A stretch of DNA of 7,117 nucleotides from Candidatus Sericytochromatia bacterium (lineage in GTDB: Bacteria; Cyanobacteriota; Sericytochromatia; UBA7694; JACMQJ01), in the NCBI GenBank assembly GCA_014377055.1, contig JACMQJ010000459.1, forward strand, positions 1-7,117, read 5' to 3'. The notes beneath the pieces are model-generated. The model saw nothing but the letters and a program-made list of their open reading frames with translations. It had not been told where the DNA came from and did no database searches. The stretch's first letter is position 1, and each line of letters starts with the position of its first letter. Position numbers and translations under genes: made by a program. Positions 5,918 through 7,117 of this stretch are shown here, piece by piece.

Positions 5918-6262
5918 TTATCCTCTAATAACCTTTTCAAGATGATTGTTTATATCTTCTATCTCTAAGTTTGTACCAAACTGACTAAAGACTAATAGAT
6001 TATTTCCATCTATCTCTGTTTCTAACACACTTAAAGTTTCTGTTTCTGTTTCAATAATAAACTTTTTTAATTGACCTCTTTGCATTCTTTTTGACTGAAT
6101 ATCTATGTTTGAAAAAACTGAAGACAATACAGCACTGATTAAGTTATGATCCACTTCATCAGGTAGTGAGCTAGATAATGTCAGTCCTTCTTTATTTAAG
6201 AGCATAGCTCCTTGAATCCCGTTTATCTGACTAATATTTTTTAATAAGGTTTCTCTGTCCAT
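5918..6262 (-). CDS. Roadblock/LC7 domain protein
   Basis: The 114-residue product is a single Roadblock/LC7 domain. These small cytosolic alpha/beta proteins usually form dimers and often bind or regulate small Ras-like GTPases, as MglB does with MglA. The family layout is visible: an N-terminal helix (residues 2-12), the strand and turn GIQGAMLLNKEGLTLSSSLP (15-34) matching the family's GV-x-GA-x-V-x-x-x-GL, the helix HNLISAVLSSVFSNI (39-53), the strands RGQLKKFIIETE and LSVLETEIDGNNLLVF (77-92), and a closing helix (102-112). No GTPase gene lies nearby. An upstream in-frame TTG at 6295 would add 11 residues, but the ATG at 6262 has AAAGG 6 bases upstream and fits the domain start, and the promoter would leave that TTG no leader. 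It is the first gene of an operon with cinA (3-base gap) and the reductase. Its role there is unknown. Confidence 0.83.
   Translation of the reverse strand: MDRETLLKNISQINGIQGAMLLNKEGLTLSSSLPDEVDHNLISAVLSSVFSNIDIQSKRMQRGQLKKFIIETETETLSVLETEIDGNNLLVFSQFGTNLEIEDINNHLEKVIRG
5921..5926 (-). promoter_or_regulatory. Ribosome binding site of cinA inside the Roadblock gene
   Basis: AGAGGA, formed by the last two sense codons (Arg-Gly) of the Roadblock gene, stands 6 bases before the TTG start of cinA. It confirms the non-ATG start and implies coupled translation. Confidence 0.75.
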
Positions 6263-6268
6263 TTTGTG

Positions 6269-6273
6269 CCTTT
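6269..6273 (-). promoter_or_regulatory. Ribosome binding site deciding the Roadblock gene start
   Basis: AAAGG stands 6 bases before the ATG at 6262-6260 on the minus strand. It supports this start over the upstream TTG at 6295. Confidence 0.7.
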
Positions 6274-6306
6274 CAAAGAGGTTTAAATATAGCAAAATCT
6301 ATGCAC

Positions 6307-6335
6307 ACTATAGCTTATAATAAATATATTTACAA
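6307..6335 (-). promoter_or_regulatory. Promoter of the Roadblock-cinA-reductase operon
   Basis: On the minus strand a -35 TTGTAA (6335-6330) and a -10 TATAGT (6312-6307) are separated by exactly 17 bases. Transcription would begin near 6300, giving a leader of about 38 bases before the ATG at 6262. It is the best-formed promoter seen in the window. Confidence 0.55.
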
Positions 6336-6413
6336 TCTCTTTAATTTATAATTTTTATAGCAAAGTTTGATATAAACTAAATTAATTGCAAATGTAAAAT
6401 ATGTTTTGACAGT

Positions 6414-6418
6414 GAGGA
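6414..6418 (+). promoter_or_regulatory. Ribosome binding site of the PEGA-like lipoprotein gene
   Basis: GAGGA stands 10 bases before the ATG at 6429. The spacing is a little long but acceptable. Confidence 0.5.
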
Positions 6419-6428
6419 ATTATTAATA

Positions 6429-6875
6429 ATGAAATTATATAGAAACTTAGTCTTTTTACTTCCCATTATGATTTATGGTTGTAATAACACACTTAATTCT
6501 AATATTAATAGAACAAATCCAAGTTCGCTATCTTCTTCAAGCCTTAAACCATCAGCAAAGCCTTCTTTTTCTATTCCCCCAAATAGTCTTAGTAGTGAGT
6601 TACCAGATCCAATAAAAACTCCTGAAACAAAATCAGAAGATTTTATTTACAATGTAGAAATAAAATTTAACAGCTCACTTGGAAGAGCTTATGTTGACGA
6701 AGGACCTCTTACAGCTACTCCAACAACATTTAAAGTCAGAGGTGGAAATCATAAAATAATTGTTTTAGATTTAATTTCTTCTTGTCAAATAGCCAAAAAT
6801 TATTATATTGATAAAGATATGGTTTTAGACTTTACAGGAAAAGAAAGCTGTATTAACGATAGAAGTGGTGGTTAA
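6429..6875 (+). CDS. Small lipoprotein with Ser/Pro-rich linker and PEGA-like domain
   Basis: The 148-residue product begins with a lipoprotein signal peptide: MKLYR, a hydrophobic core at residues 6-15, then IYGC with Cys18 as the likely lipidated residue. Residues 19-72 are a low-complexity linker rich in Ser, Asn, Pro and Lys. Residues 75-136 resemble a PEGA domain: VEIKFNSSLGRAYVDEGPL (76-94) matches the family's pattern of a strand followed by a VYVDG-like turn, then TPTTFKV (97-103), GGNHKIIVL (105-113) matching the G-x-H-x-V-x-V strand, and a final strand. Two late cysteines, C119 and C141, could form a disulfide. PEGA domains are small beta modules often found on surface proteins; the match is by pattern only. 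The gene is divergent from the Roadblock operon. No convincing promoter is seen. Its partner and function are unknown. Confidence 0.75.
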   Translation: MKLYRNLVFLLPIMIYGCNNTLNSNINRTNPSSLSSSSLKPSAKPSFSIPPNSLSSELPDPIKTPETKSEDFIYNVEIKFNSSLGRAYVDEGPLTATPTTFKVRGGNHKIIVLDLISSCQIAKNYYIDKDMVLDFTGKESCINDRSGG

Positions 6876-6922
6876 GTTAATAATGTTATTATTGAAATAC
6901 AACCAGTAATACTTAACTACCA
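6866..6922 (+). repeat. Stem-loop spanning the stop codon of the PEGA-like lipoprotein gene
   Basis: TGGTGGTTAAGT (6866-6877) pairs with ACTTAACTACCA (6911-6922) over 12 pairs with one G-T wobble. A second small hairpin, AATAAT/ATTATT (6879-6893), lies inside the loop. The outer stem covers the TAA stop codon at 6873-6875. No T run follows, so it is not a classic intrinsic terminator. It lies between two convergent genes. Confidence 0.5.
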
Positions 6923-6964
6923 AATATGACATCCTTCTATCACTGAATTTTAAATTTTAAAATC

Positions 6965-7117
6965 TTATGAATCCACACTGGCTTTGATATTCCTCATCAT
7001 ACTCTTTGGATTATTATTATCAATCAAATAAGAACTAATAAGACAACTAATAAGACTTGAGCTGATTATACCTAAACCACCTATTGATGTAGCAATTAGA
7101 TAAAAAGACATAATATC
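6965..7117 (-). CDS. Membrane protein, C-terminal fragment or very small protein (runs to right edge)
   Basis: On the minus strand 50 codons are open from the right edge to a TAA at 6967-6965. The visible product has a hydrophobic stretch at residues 5-32 (FYLIATSIGGLGII then SSSLISCLISSYLI), long enough for one membrane helix, then a polar, basic tail with NNNPKS and RNIKASVDS. So long an open frame is unlikely by chance in such A+T-rich DNA. An ATG at 7111-7109 could start a 48-residue single-span protein, but its upstream region is cut off, so it may equally be the end of a larger membrane protein. I do not recognise the family. It converges with the PEGA-like lipoprotein gene. Confidence 0.5.
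   Translation of the reverse strand, partial: DIMSFYLIATSIGGLGIISSSLISCLISSYLIDNNNPKSMMRNIKASVDS

Noticed and set aside
6036..6052. Tandem GTTTCT hexamer, nearly three copies
   Set aside because: It encodes the ETETE strand of the Roadblock protein in frame and is too short to call a functional repeat.
6263..6295. Longer N-terminus for the Roadblock protein from a TTG start
   Set aside because: It has no ribosome binding site, lies only about 5 bases from the predicted transcript start, and the extra residues are not part of the domain.
6406..6411. Perfect TTGACA just upstream of the PEGA-like lipoprotein gene
   Set aside because: A matching -10 would fall at about 6429-6434, on the start codon itself, which would put the transcript start inside the gene. 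Probably chance.
6946..6963. A+T palindrome TTTTAAATTTTAAAA between convergent genes
   Set aside because: It is low-complexity A+T sequence with no G-C pairs and cannot be told from background.

Overview
The window is about 7.1 kb of very A+T-rich bacterial DNA with short gaps, weak promoters and several non-ATG starts. It carries housekeeping genes: CoaE, a DUF177/YceD protein, ribosomal protein L32, CinA, an FprA-type flavin reductase and a Roadblock/LC7 protein. It also carries two Ser/Thr/Pro-rich lipoproteins and two genes cut by the window edges. I see no transposase, phage gene, CRISPR array, tRNA or rRNA. The mix fits an uncultured, low-GC, probably diderm bacterium. Melainabacteria-like or neighbouring candidate phyla are possible, but that placement is a guess from gene content; no marker here settles it.

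Layout. On the minus strand at the left, coaE (82-714) overlaps by 20 bases the start of a secreted protein that runs off the left edge (1-101). After a divergent A+T-rich gap, a plus-strand lipoprotein gene (1044-1991) encodes a short coiled coil, a low-complexity linker and a LolA/DUF1571-like domain. Next, also on the plus strand, is the conserved pair DUF177 (yceD) - rpmF (2139-2835), with the rpmF Shine-Dalgarno inside the end of yceD. A 419-base convergent gap follows, holding no gene but a series of inverted repeats.

On the minus strand, one operon reads from right to left: Roadblock/LC7 protein (start best placed at 6262), cinA (TTG start at 5914, 3-base gap), then an adrenodoxin-reductase/FprA-like FAD/NADPH oxidoreductase (3255-4622). 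A good sigma-70-type promoter (TTGTAA, 17-base spacer, TATAGT) lies just upstream of the Roadblock gene. Divergent from it, on the plus strand, is a second small lipoprotein ending in a PEGA-like domain (6429-6875). At the right edge a minus-strand frame (6965-7117) gives the C-terminal part of a membrane protein, or nearly all of a very small one.

The genes join cofactor metabolism (CoA by CoaE; pyridine nucleotide salvage and use by CinA and the NADPH reductase), translation (L32) and cell-envelope lipoproteins. I found no clear new defence or mobile system. The most worthwhile points are the Roadblock-cinA-reductase operon, the diverged C-terminal domain of CinA, the hairpin-rich gap downstream of rpmF, and the two edge genes.
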